From assembly GCA_964636665.1 (NCBI GenBank), contig CAZWVT010000017.1, positions 1 to 32,233 on the forward strand: a DNA stretch of 32,233 nt. The letters are read 5' to 3'. How positions within the stretch are numbered: position 1 is the stretch's first letter; every line of letters begins with the position of its first letter. The notes beneath the pieces are model-generated. The model did no database searches. It had not been told where the DNA came from and saw nothing but the letters and a program-made list of their open reading frames with translations. This document shows positions 24,875 to 32,176 of this stretch, piece by piece. The stretch is from JAAYLC01 sp964636665. GTDB taxonomy: Bacteria > Bacteroidota > Bacteroidia > Flavobacteriales > Flavobacteriaceae. A program made the translations under genes and the position numbers.

Positions 24875-24946
24875 CGCCACTTTTAATTCAACCTCTGGCG
24901 AGAACCGTGAATGTTGCTTTAAAAATAATTATATTATCTAGCTAAA
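24875..24946 (+). promoter_or_regulatory. rplS 5' leader with small hairpin
   Basis: About 70 nt separate the -7 element from the rplS start. CGCCA (24875-24879) and TGGCG (24896-24900) can pair to form a 5-bp hairpin near the predicted 5' end. Ribosomal protein genes are often autoregulated through such leaders, but no known motif was recognised here. Confidence 0.35.
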
Positions 24947-25297
24947 ATGGAAGCGTTAGTAAAATTTGTAGAAGACGAATTCGTCACTAAAAAAGATTTT
25001 CCTGAATTTGGAGCAGGAGACACCCTCACTGTGTATTATGAAATCCGTGAAGGAGACAAAACACGTACGCAGTTTTTCCGAGGGGTTGTGATTCAAGTTA
25101 AAGGAACCGGACAAACAAAAACATTTACTATCCGTAAAATGAGCGGTACCATAGGAGTAGAAAGAATATTTCCTATCAACATGCCGGCTCTTCAACGTAT
25201 AGAAATAAACAAAAAAGGAAGTGTTAGACGTGCTCGCATCTTTTATTTCCGTGAACTTACCGGTAAAAAAGCACGTATTAAAGAGAAAAGAAATTAA
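24947..25297 (+). CDS. rplS: 50S ribosomal protein L19
   Basis: Ribosomal protein L19 sits at the 30S-50S interface. The 116-residue sequence matches the family throughout: FPEFGAGDTLTVYYEIREG, FRGVVIQVKGTGQTKTFTIR, GVERIFPINMP and RRARIFYFRELTGKKARIKE. Start MEALVKFVEDEF. It follows trmD as in many bacteria, but rpsP and rimM are not adjacent. It has a consensus promoter and an intrinsic terminator of its own. Confidence 0.97.
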   Translation: MEALVKFVEDEFVTKKDFPEFGAGDTLTVYYEIREGDKTRTQFFRGVVIQVKGTGQTKTFTIRKMSGTIGVERIFPINMPALQRIEINKKGSVRRARIFYFRELTGKKARIKEKRN

Positions 25298-25316
25298 CAG
25301 CCTTGTTGATAACTCT

Positions 25317-25347
25317 AAAAAGCCTTGTATTCACAGGGCTTTTTTTA
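25317..25347 (+). terminator. Intrinsic terminator of rplS
   Basis: A 12-bp stem with one G-U pair joins AAAAAGCCTTGT (25317-25328) and ACAGGGCTTTTT (from 25333) around a 4-nt loop. Seven T residues follow the GGC. Confidence 0.9.
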
Positions 25348-25381
25348 TTCACAATTGTGAATAACTCATGTTTAAAACATG
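25345..25381. repeat. 20-bp perfect palindrome followed by a 7-bp inverted repeat
   Basis: Positions 25345-25364 form a perfect 20-bp palindrome centred on CAATTG, with core TTCACAATTGTGAA. Two bases later CATGTTT and AAACATG flank one A (25367-25381). The first has no loop as RNA and looks more like a binding site for a dimeric regulator. Both sit between the rplS terminator and the candidate promoter at 25405, so they could control the downstream transcript. Confidence 0.55.
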
Positions 25382-25404
25382 TTTATTATAATTTCGTTAA
25401 AAAA

Positions 25405-25435
25405 TTGCACGCACTATTGTTTTTTTATAGTTTAG
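25405..25435 (+). promoter_or_regulatory. Probable promoter of the candidate ncRNA
   Basis: TTG (25405-25407), a 20-bp spacer and TAGTTTAG (25428-25435) match the -33/-7 layout with one mismatch in TAnnTTTG. No better candidate precedes the structured region. Confidence 0.4.
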
Positions 25436-25439
25436 CACT

Positions 25440-25807
25440 ATCAAGTTCATTAAAATGTTGAATGCATTAAAAGAGGTGACGTTCTTCTTTAATCTTTAAT
25501 TTAATTTAAATCTTATAATTTGGTAATTCACATTACCTTCTTAGTTAAGAACGTTCCCTTTGTTTTTCTGATTGCTTGAGATGTTCACGATCTTTAGATT
25601 ATTAACATCGAAATCAGAAAACGGATGATTCTAAATCTCATTCTAAAAAGTTGTCAGACTTATTTAGATTTCAGAATTATCCAAACGTGTGTAAACTTTC
25701 TGAGTTTAAAGACTCAATAATTGTACTTCTTACAGTCAATTCTAAATGTTTACACAGAAAGCCATATCAGTTTGTAGTTTTACTACTTTGATATGGCTTT
25801 TTTATTT
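25440..25807 (+). ncRNA. Candidate structured non-coding RNA of about 365 nt
   Basis: There is no protein frame here beyond very short ones, yet five helical elements follow one another. (A) 25479-25486 pairs with 25547-25554, extended by GG/CC pairs outside and enclosing a GGTAAT/ATTACC hairpin (25522-25537). (B) 25564-25573 pairs with 25612-25621 (10 bp), with an inner 6-bp stem GATGTT/AACATC. (C) 25623-25638 pairs with 25666-25682, 16 bp with one G-U and one bulged C. (D) 25688-25696 pairs with 25748-25756 (9 bp), enclosing two small hairpins (25701-25716 and 25720-25740). (E) The terminator hairpin at 25758 follows. Sequence marks of RNase P RNA, tmRNA or SRP RNA are absent. The icd gene downstream has its own -7 element, which argues for an independent RNA rather than an icd leader. 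Start and end are inferred from promoter and terminator positions. Confidence 0.5.
25758..25807 (+). terminator. Strong intrinsic terminator ending the non-coding transcript
   Basis: A 12-bp perfect stem pairs AAAGCCATATCA (25758-25769) with TGATATGGCTTT (25789-25800), followed by TTTATTTT. The loop contains a further GTAG/CTAC stem. The nearest upstream protein gene, rplS, already has its own terminator 410 bp earlier. Confidence 0.92.
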
Positions 25808-25859
25808 TAAAATATTGTCAAACCTGACCGATATCAAACTCTTTACCCACTATATTCAT

Positions 25860-25867
25860 TATCTTTG
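25860..25867 (+). promoter_or_regulatory. -7 element of icd
   Basis: TATCTTTG matches TAnnTTTG, 57 bp before the ATG at 25925 and after the ncRNA terminator. The in-frame TTG at 25865 lies inside it and is therefore not the start. Confidence 0.65.
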
Positions 25868-25924
25868 CCTGACTTTGAAAATATCGTTAAACATTTAAAA
25901 TCAGATTGTATAAATTATATTGTT

Positions 25925-28174
25925 ATGAAAAATACTCCTGTAATCATATATACAAAAACAGATGAATCTCCGGCAATGGCCACCCACTCTTTTTTACCTA
26001 TCGTTCGCGCTTATGCAAATACTGCCGACATTCCGGTAGAAAGTCGCGACATTTCGCTTTCCGGCAGAATTCTGGCTGTTTTTCCTGAATATCTTCAAGA
26101 AAATCAACGAATTAACGATGATTTATCGGAATTGGGAGAATTGGCAAAAAAACCGGAAGCCAATATCATCAAACTTCCCAACATCAGTGCTTCATTGCCT
26201 CAGCTACAAGCAGCCATTGAAGAACTTCAAGACCAAGGGTACGCCATTCCTAAATATCCGATTAACCCAACTACGGATGAAGAAAAAGAAATTCAAAAAC
26301 GATATGACAAAGTAAAAGGAAGTGCTGTAAATCCGGTGCTTCGCGAAGGAAACAGCGATCGTCGCGCACCTAAAGCAGTAAAAAATTACGCCAAAAAGAA
26401 TCCCCACAAAATGGGAACTTGGACGGCCGACAGCAGAAGTCATGTAGCCACAATGGATTCCGGAGATTTTTTCCACAATGAAAAATCAGCAACCTTATCC
26501 CAAGACGATACCTTAAAAATTACCCATATTGATTCTAACGGAAATAAAACTGTTTTAAAAGATGAATTAAAAGTATTGCAAGGTGAAGTCATTGACGCCA
26601 CTGTAATGAGTAGAAAATCGCTTGTATCTTTCTTGGAGAATCAGATTAAAGACGCCAACGAAAAAGATGTATTGTTTTCGGTACACTTAAAAGCGACGAT
26701 GATGAAAGTGAGTGACCCGATTATCTTTGGTCACGTAGTTAAAACCTACTTTGCGGAATTGTTTGATAAGCATCAAGAAGCATTAAATAAAATGGATTTT
26801 AATGCAAACGACGGATTGACTGCATTAGAAAGAAAAATCAAAAGTTTGCCTGAAAACGAACAACGACAAATTCGAGAGGATATTCAATCCATTTTAGATA
26901 AAAATCCTGATATGGCAATGGTGGACAGTGATAAAGGCATTACCAATCTTCATATGCCCAATGACGTGATTGTCGATGCATCCATGCCGGCGATGATTCG
27001 AAATTCCGGACAAATGTGGGGGCCGGATGGAAAACTTAAAGATACCAAAGCTGTTATTCCAGACAGCAGTTATGCAGATGTTTACCAGGCAACCATCGAT
27101 TTTTGTAAAAAACACGGTGCTTTCAATCCGGCAACCATGGGAACTGTTCCCAACGTCGGACTAATGGCTCAAAAAGCTGAAGAATACGGAAGTCACGATA
27201 AGACTTTTGAAATTTCCTCAGCCGGAATTGTCCAAGTAACTGACGCTTCCGGAAATGTAATTTTTAAACACAATGTTGAGGATGGTGATATTTGGAGAAT
27301 GTGTCAGGTAAAAGATTTACCGATTCGCGATTGGGTTAAACTCGCTATTAACAGAGCTCGCACCACCGAAACTCCGGCTGTATTTTGGTTGGATGAAAAC
27401 CGTCCGCACGATGCAGAGTTAATTAAAAAAGTAACTGAATATCTCACAGAAGAAAATACAGACGGTTTGGAGATTAAAATTCTCTCTCCCAAAAAAGCTA
27501 CTGAATATACGCTTGCAAGATTAAAAGACGGAAAAGATACAATTTCGGTTACAGGAAATGTATTGAGAGATTATCTTACCGACCTCTTCCCCATTCTTGA
27601 ATTGGGAACCAGTGCAAAAATGTTGTCCATCGTTCCGCTAATGAATGGTGGAGGATTGTTTGAAACCGGCGCCGGAGGTTCTGCGCCCAAACACATGGAG
27701 CAGTTTATTGAAGAAAATCACTTAAGATGGGATTCGCTCGGAGAATTTTTGGCTTTGGCAGTTTCTTTGGAACACTACGGAACGACCAACAACAACGAAA
27801 AAGCTTTGGTTCTTGCAGAAACATTAGACCAAGCAACTGAAAATTATTTGGACAACGGCAAATCGCCTTCTCGTCATGCTAAAGAAATCGACACGCGAGG
27901 AAGTCATTTTTATGTCGCATTGTATTGGGCGGAAGCACTTGCAACTCAAACTAAAAATTCAGAATTAAAAGAGCGCTTCACTCCTATTGCCAAAGAATTA
28001 AGAGAAAAAGAAACGAAAATAAACAACGAAATGATTGACGATCAAGGAAGAGCGATAAAAATGAAAGGTTATTACAAACCGAATGAGCGCATTGTTTATC
28101 AAACCATGCGATCTAGTGATACTTTAAATAAAATCCTCGCAGAAATAAATCCCGGATTGGAATTGGAAATTTAA
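25925..28174 (+). CDS. icd: NADP-dependent isocitrate dehydrogenase, monomeric type
   Basis: The TCA-cycle enzyme oxidises isocitrate to 2-oxoglutarate with NADP. At 749 residues it is the monomeric type, not the dimeric 400-residue one. Family features are MKNTPVIIYTKTDESPAMAT at the start, NPVLREGNSDRRAPKAVKNY, VATMDSGDFFHNEKS, WGPDGKLKDTKAVIPDSSYA and GGLFETGAGGSAPKHMEQF. The ATG at 25925 is chosen because the 20 residues upstream of it (from TTG 25865) overlap the promoter and are not family-like. It is a single-gene transcript: its own -7 element lies downstream of the candidate ncRNA, and a 16-bp terminator hairpin follows. Confidence 0.96.
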   Translation: MKNTPVIIYTKTDESPAMATHSFLPIVRAYANTADIPVESRDISLSGRILAVFPEYLQENQRINDDLSELGELAKKPEANIIKLPNISASLPQLQAAIEELQDQGYAIPKYPINPTTDEEKEIQKRYDKVKGSAVNPVLREGNSDRRAPKAVKNYAKKNPHKMGTWTADSRSHVATMDSGDFFHNEKSATLSQDDTLKITHIDSNGNKTVLKDELKVLQGEVIDATVMSRKSLVSFLENQIKDANEKDVLFSVHLKATMMKVSDPIIFGHVVKTYFAELFDKHQEALNKMDFNANDGLTALERKIKSLPENEQRQIREDIQSILDKNPDMAMVDSDKGITNLHMPNDVIVDASMPAMIRNSGQMWGPDGKLKDTKAVIPDSSYADVYQATIDFCKKHGAFNPATMGTVPNVGLMAQKAEEYGSHDKTFEISSAGIVQVTDASGNVIFKHNVEDGDIWRMCQVKDLPIRDWVKLAINRARTTETPAVFWLDENRPHDAELIKKVTEYLTEENTDGLEIKILSPKKATEYTLARLKDGKDTISVTGNVLRDYLTDLFPILELGTSAKMLSIVPLMNGGGLFETGAGGSAPKHMEQFIEENHLRWDSLGEFLALAVSLEHYGTTNNNEKALVLAETLDQATENYLDNGKSPSRHAKEIDTRGSHFYVALYWAEALATQTKNSELKERFTPIAKELREKETKINNEMIDDQGRAIKMKGYYKPNERIVYQTMRSSDTLNKILAEINPGLELEI

Positions 28175-28194
28175 TCGGTGCATTTTTATAAACT

Positions 28195-28235
28195 AAAACA
28201 AGCCGTTTCATATTATAGTGAAACGGCTTGTTTTT
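28195..28235. terminator. Bidirectional intrinsic terminator between icd and the prenyltransferase
   Basis: A perfect 16-bp stem joins 28195-28210 and 28219-28234 (core CAAGCCGTTTCA) around an 8-nt loop. T-rich DNA follows on the plus strand and A-rich DNA precedes, so it can stop both convergent genes. Confidence 0.92.
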
Positions 28236-28264
28236 ATTATGTCGGTACAGAAATAAAAAACCTG

Positions 28265-29242
28265 CTATATTTTCCTGTCTATCACATAATTCACCATTAA
28301 TTCCAAGGATTCTTTATAGGGAGATTCCGGATATTGCTTTAGCAGCTCCACCGCTTCGGCATGATATTCCATCATTCTTGAAACAGCATAATCAAGTCCG
28401 CCATTGTTTTTCACATATTCAATAACTTCCTTTACTCGTTTGGAGTTTTTATTATGATTTTTTATCGAATTAATAAGCCATTTCTTATCTTCCGACGACG
28501 CTTGATTTAATGCATAAATAAGTGGCAATGTCATTTTTTGTTCCTTAATATCGATTCCTGTGGGTTTACCTATGCGTTCGTTACCATAATCAAAAAGGTC
28601 GTCTTTTATCTGAAAAGCAATTCCGATAAGCTCTCCAAATTTACGCATGCGTTCCACTTCTTTCTCCGAAGCGTGAATAGACTGTGCACCCATCGCACAG
28701 CAAGCGGCAATGAGAGTTGCTGTTTTTTGGCGGATGATTTCAAAATAAACTTCTTCCGTAATGTCCAATCGGCGCGCTTTTTCTATTTGCAAAAGTTCTC
28801 CTTCGCTCATTTCGCGAACTGCCACAGAGATGATTCGGAGTAAATCAAAATCTCCATTATCTATTGAAAGCAACAATCCTCTGGAAAGTAAATAATCCCC
28901 AACCAATACCGCAATTTTGTTTTTCCACAATGCATTGATAGAAAAAAAACCACGGCGTAAATTGCTGTCATCTACCACATCATCGTGAACCAAAGTTGCT
29001 GTATGAATAAGTTCGATAACTGCCGCACCGCGATAAGTTCGATTATTGATTTGTCCGTTTCCTGTCATTTTTGCAATGAGAAAGACAAACATGGGACGCA
29101 TCTGTTTTCCCTTTCTGTTAACCACATAATGCGTGATGCGGTTTAACAAAGAAACTTTGGAAGACATGGATTGTGAGAATTTTTTCTCAAACAATTCCAT
29201 CTCTTTTTCAATAGGCATTTTGATGCGAGAAACGATTTTCAT
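28265..29242 (-). CDS. Trans-polyprenyl diphosphate synthase
   Basis: The 325-residue enzyme elongates an allylic diphosphate with isopentenyl diphosphate, most likely to make the side chain of menaquinone, the usual flavobacterial quinone. The first Asp-rich motif is DDVVD (residues 87-91) after the GKQMRP segment. The second is DDLFD (214-218) in GIAFQIKDDLFDYG. KPTGIDIKEQKMTLPLIYAL is also typical. The size fits long-chain (octa- or nonaprenyl) synthases; chain length cannot be fixed by eye. A TAnnTTTG element lies 7 bp before the ATG, so the mRNA should have almost no leader. rlmN lies 68 bp upstream on the same strand. Confidence 0.92.
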   Translation of the reverse strand: MKIVSRIKMPIEKEMELFEKKFSQSMSSKVSLLNRITHYVVNRKGKQMRPMFVFLIAKMTGNGQINNRTYRGAAVIELIHTATLVHDDVVDDSNLRRGFFSINALWKNKIAVLVGDYLLSRGLLLSIDNGDFDLLRIISVAVREMSEGELLQIEKARRLDITEEVYFEIIRQKTATLIAACCAMGAQSIHASEKEVERMRKFGELIGIAFQIKDDLFDYGNERIGKPTGIDIKEQKMTLPLIYALNQASSEDKKWLINSIKNHNKNSKRVKEVIEYVKNNGGLDYAVSRMMEYHAEAVELLKQYPESPYKESLELMVNYVIDRKI

Positions 29243-29249
29243 AGCGGCG

Positions 29250-29257
29250 CAAAGATA
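29250..29257 (-). promoter_or_regulatory. -7 element of the polyprenyl synthase gene
   Basis: On the minus strand the bases read TATCTTTG, an exact TAnnTTTG match, ending 7 bp before the ATG at 29242. Confidence 0.6.
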
Positions 29258-29310
29258 GAAAAACCTGAAGTATCTTTAGAATTTCTGATTCTTGTAAAAA
29301 TAATTAAATA

Positions 29311-30351
29311 TTAAGATTTATTTGCCAATTGTCCGCAAGCAGCGTCAATATCTTTTCCGCGACTTCGTCTTACCGTCACGGAAATCTGATTTTTTTCCAA
29401 TGCATCAATATATGCATCAATTGTTTCCGGATTAGCTTGTTGAAAACGAGGATCGCCTATAGCATTGTATTCAATCAAATTTACTTTGCAAGGAACGTAT
29501 TTGCAAAATTTAACCAATGCATCGATTGCCTTGGGCGTATCGTTAATTCCTTTCCAAACAATATATTCATAAGTTACTCGTCTTTTTGTTTTTTGATACC
29601 AATATTCCAAACTTTCGCGCAAATCTGTAAGTTGAAATTGTTTTGCAAAAGGCATTATTTTTTCACGTGTTTCTTGAATAGCCGAATGTAAAGAAACTGC
29701 CAAACCAAAGCGAACTTCTTCGTCGGCAAGCATTTTTATCATTTTAGGAACGCCTGAAGTAGAAACAGTAATCCGTTTTGCTGCCATTCCCAATCCTTCA
29801 TCGGATGTGATTTTTTCAATGGATTCCAACACGTTTTTATAATTCATCAAAGGTTCTCCCATTCCCATAAACACGATGTTTGAAAGCGGTCGATTAAAAT
29901 AAAGTCTGCTCTGTTTGTCTATGGCAACCACTTGATCGTAAATCTCATCAGGATTGAGGTTTCGCATTCTTTTTAATCGCGCCGTAGCACAAAACTCACA
30001 ATTAAGGCTGCAACCTACTTGAGAAGAAACACAGGCTGTAGTTCGTGTTTCTGTGGGAATCAAAACAGATTCAACAATCAAATTGTCATGAAGTTTTATG
30101 GCATTTTTAATGGTTCCGTCACTACTGCGCTGTTGTTTATCGACTTTGATATGATTGATTACAAAATGCGCATCGAGATGCGCTCTGATATCTTTGGAAA
30201 GATTTGTCATCTCTTCAAAGCTGTGAATGCCTTTGTTCCACAACCATTCATAAACTTGCGACCCACGAAATGAACGTTCTCCAATACGCTCAAAAAAGTC
30301 TTTCAGTTCTTCTTTTGTAAGCGCGCGAATGTCTCTCTTTTTCTTTTCCAT
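29311..30351 (-). CDS. rlmN: 23S rRNA/tRNA adenine C2-methyltransferase RlmN
   Basis: This radical SAM enzyme methylates C2 of A2503 in 23S rRNA and of A37 in some tRNAs. The iron-sulfur cluster motif CxxxCxxC is Cys114, Cys118 and Cys121 in GCSLNCEFCATARL. The second active-site cysteine is Cys339 near the C-terminus (DIDAACGQLANKS). The N-terminal 60 residues form the substrate-binding helical domain (SQVYEWLWNKGIHSFEEMTN). FMGMGEPLMNYKNV is a SAM-binding segment. The length of 346 is normal. A TAATTTTG element lies 5 bp before the ATG, so translation is probably leaderless. Confidence 0.97.
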   Translation of the reverse strand: MEKKKRDIRALTKEELKDFFERIGERSFRGSQVYEWLWNKGIHSFEEMTNLSKDIRAHLDAHFVINHIKVDKQQRSSDGTIKNAIKLHDNLIVESVLIPTETRTTACVSSQVGCSLNCEFCATARLKRMRNLNPDEIYDQVVAIDKQSRLYFNRPLSNIVFMGMGEPLMNYKNVLESIEKITSDEGLGMAAKRITVSTSGVPKMIKMLADEEVRFGLAVSLHSAIQETREKIMPFAKQFQLTDLRESLEYWYQKTKRRVTYEYIVWKGINDTPKAIDALVKFCKYVPCKVNLIEYNAIGDPRFQQANPETIDAYIDALEKNQISVTVRRSRGKDIDAACGQLANKS

Positions 30352-30356
30352 CGGTG

Positions 30357-30364
30357 CAAAATTA
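30357..30364 (-). promoter_or_regulatory. -7 element of rlmN
   Basis: On the minus strand this reads TAATTTTG, an exact TAnnTTTG match, only 5 bp before the ATG at 30351. Confidence 0.55.
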
Positions 30365-30432
30365 AGATTAATTCGTAGATAATCTGATTTTTAACCGTAA
30401 AGAGATAAGGTAAAATAACTGAGGGGAAGGCT

Positions 30433-32088
30433 TTATCTTCTGATGACGATTTTGTATGTCATCGCATCTTGAGATTCGCTTTCAAATAGTCTTAAAATAT
30501 AAAATCCCTCCGCCAGATTATCTACGGTGATTTCATTGGTAGTATCGGCTACTTTTCCTTTTTTCACTTGTTGTCCGGACAAGGTGTAGAATTCATATTG
30601 AAGGTGTGGAAATCTGTTGTTGATAACAGTCATAATTGACGAAGCGGGATTCGGAAAAATACGCAATTCAGGTTGTGTAGTATGATCGGCAACACTAAGG
30701 ATGTTTTGTAAGGTTTCAGTGGCTGTTTGTCCGGTACCGGACGGATCTAACCAATCTTGCAAACGTGTTTTGGGAACACTGCCACTGTTCCAAGAAACTG
30801 CCAGTCGGCTATACACATCGTATTCGCCGTTACTTTCTGTTCCGTCGCAGGCTGCTTTTCCTCCGATAAGATGTCCGATAATTTTTCCGTGTTCGTTAAA
30901 CAGCGGCGAACCTGAAGAACCTTGTTCCGTGGTTCCGATTTCCCATCCGTTTCCTGTACCTCTGCTCTTTCCGCCGACAAGCCATGTTTCTATACCTTCC
31001 AGACTGTATTTTTCAATCCCGGAATCATCTCGGCATATTTTCATAATATCGCCTTTAGGATGATGAATTCCTACGCTGTACGCCGGGCTTTCATCTGTCA
31101 CATCCCATCCGGCAAAAGCAACATCCCATGAATCGGGAATGTTTTGATTTAATTTGACCAATGCAAAATCACTTTCCATATCAGAAGAAATCAATTCTGC
31201 ACCACTGATTGTCATATTAACCGAATTTTCCCCACTGTATAGGGCTTCGGCACAGACAGGTTCGGGACTGATCCAATTAAAACGAACCGTCCAAAGTGCA
31301 GGATTGCTACTTTCCAAACAATGATTGGAAGTCAATAAATATGGTGTTTTATCAGAATTTGTATTATTCATTAAAACAGCAGAACATAGAAATCCATTTC
31401 CCAAATTGAGTAATGCCACCGCTTTTTTCACTTCGTTTTTATAGTGGTCAAAATCTTCTCCGACTGAACAATTCACATCGTAATGACAAGCTCCGGAAGT
31501 ATTAAATCCTGATTCGGGATTCAAAAATGCGTGAATGCTGCCCAGTCTGTAACCCAATATCACCTGATCAATTGCAACAGTTGCTTTTTCGGTTGTATCA
31601 GGAGGCAGATAAAGTTCTATCCATATTTTATCACCTTCTACAAACCAACTTCCCAATTCGTCCACTTGGCGATAATTTTGACTGTCAAAAATGGTAATCA
31701 AGTCCGTTTTTTCTTCATTAAAAGCATGGAGCGTAGAACCTTCGGGAAGATTTAAGTTATTAAAAATAAAACTCATATTGAGAATATCGGTTCCTTGAAG
31801 AACAATCTGCCATATATCGGCTCCCTCCTCTAATGTAGTCCACTTGCCGTTTTTTTCACTATTGACGGATAAATTCTGAACGATTCCGTAGCGCCATGGT
31901 TTGGATTTAAATTGGTCGTTTTCTGCATCTTCAATCATGATGCTTTCCATATCCAGTGATTCCAACCGAATGGTCTGTGGTTTTTCCAATCCTTCCAAAC
32001 TCCAGCTTTCCGGAATATCGGTTCCGTGCATTTGCGAAAAAGCAAAAGACACAAAACAGAAAAACAACGGCAGCAGGAATTTTTTCAT
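30433..32088 (-). CDS. Secreted trypsin-like serine protease with T9SS C-terminal sorting domain
   Basis: The 551-residue protein starts at the ATG 32088: MKKFLLPLFFCFVSFAFSQ is a Sec signal peptide, while the longer frame to 32109 would put seven polar residues before it. An N-terminal beta-rich region of about 180 residues precedes a chymotrypsin-fold domain of the lysyl-endopeptidase type. His lies in LLTSNHCLESSN, Asp in ESDFALVKL and Ser in TEQGSSGSPLF, with several cysteines (GACHYDVNC, GFLCSA, AACDGT) for disulfides. The last 75 residues (LRIFPNPASSIMTVINN ... YKIVIRR) are a type A sorting domain for the type IX secretion system, so the protein is exported across the outer membrane. 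Lys specificity is not proven. No exact -7 element was found upstream. Confidence 0.92.
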   Translation of the reverse strand: MKKFLLPLFFCFVSFAFSQMHGTDIPESWSLEGLEKPQTIRLESLDMESIMIEDAENDQFKSKPWRYGIVQNLSVNSEKNGKWTTLEEGADIWQIVLQGTDILNMSFIFNNLNLPEGSTLHAFNEEKTDLITIFDSQNYRQVDELGSWFVEGDKIWIELYLPPDTTEKATVAIDQVILGYRLGSIHAFLNPESGFNTSGACHYDVNCSVGEDFDHYKNEVKKAVALLNLGNGFLCSAVLMNNTNSDKTPYLLTSNHCLESSNPALWTVRFNWISPEPVCAEALYSGENSVNMTISGAELISSDMESDFALVKLNQNIPDSWDVAFAGWDVTDESPAYSVGIHHPKGDIMKICRDDSGIEKYSLEGIETWLVGGKSRGTGNGWEIGTTEQGSSGSPLFNEHGKIIGHLIGGKAACDGTESNGEYDVYSRLAVSWNSGSVPKTRLQDWLDPSGTGQTATETLQNILSVADHTTQPELRIFPNPASSIMTVINNRFPHLQYEFYTLSGQQVKKGKVADTTNEITVDNLAEGFYILRLFESESQDAMTYKIVIRR

Positions 32089-32176
32089 CAGAATTGATTC
32101 ACTATACAAAAGAACTAAATTAACATTTTATTTTAAATAATACAAGTTTCATTTGGTTTTCTGTTGTCGGTTTATC

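Noticed and set aside
25455..25499. 14-codon frame with a Phe-Phe-Phe run as an attenuation leader peptide
   Set aside because: AT-rich DNA gives Phe runs by chance, the terminator is about 260 nt away and icd is not a phenylalanine gene. Kept only as an alternative within the ncRNA finding.
25440..25757. tmRNA, RNase P RNA or SRP RNA in the rplS-icd spacer
   Set aside because: No tag-peptide reading frame, no CCA-type acceptor end, no RNase P signature such as GAAAGTCC and no SRP Alu/tetraloop motif was found.
25865..25924. TTG start extending isocitrate dehydrogenase by 20 residues
   Set aside because: It falls inside the -7 promoter element; the ATG at 25925 gives the family start.
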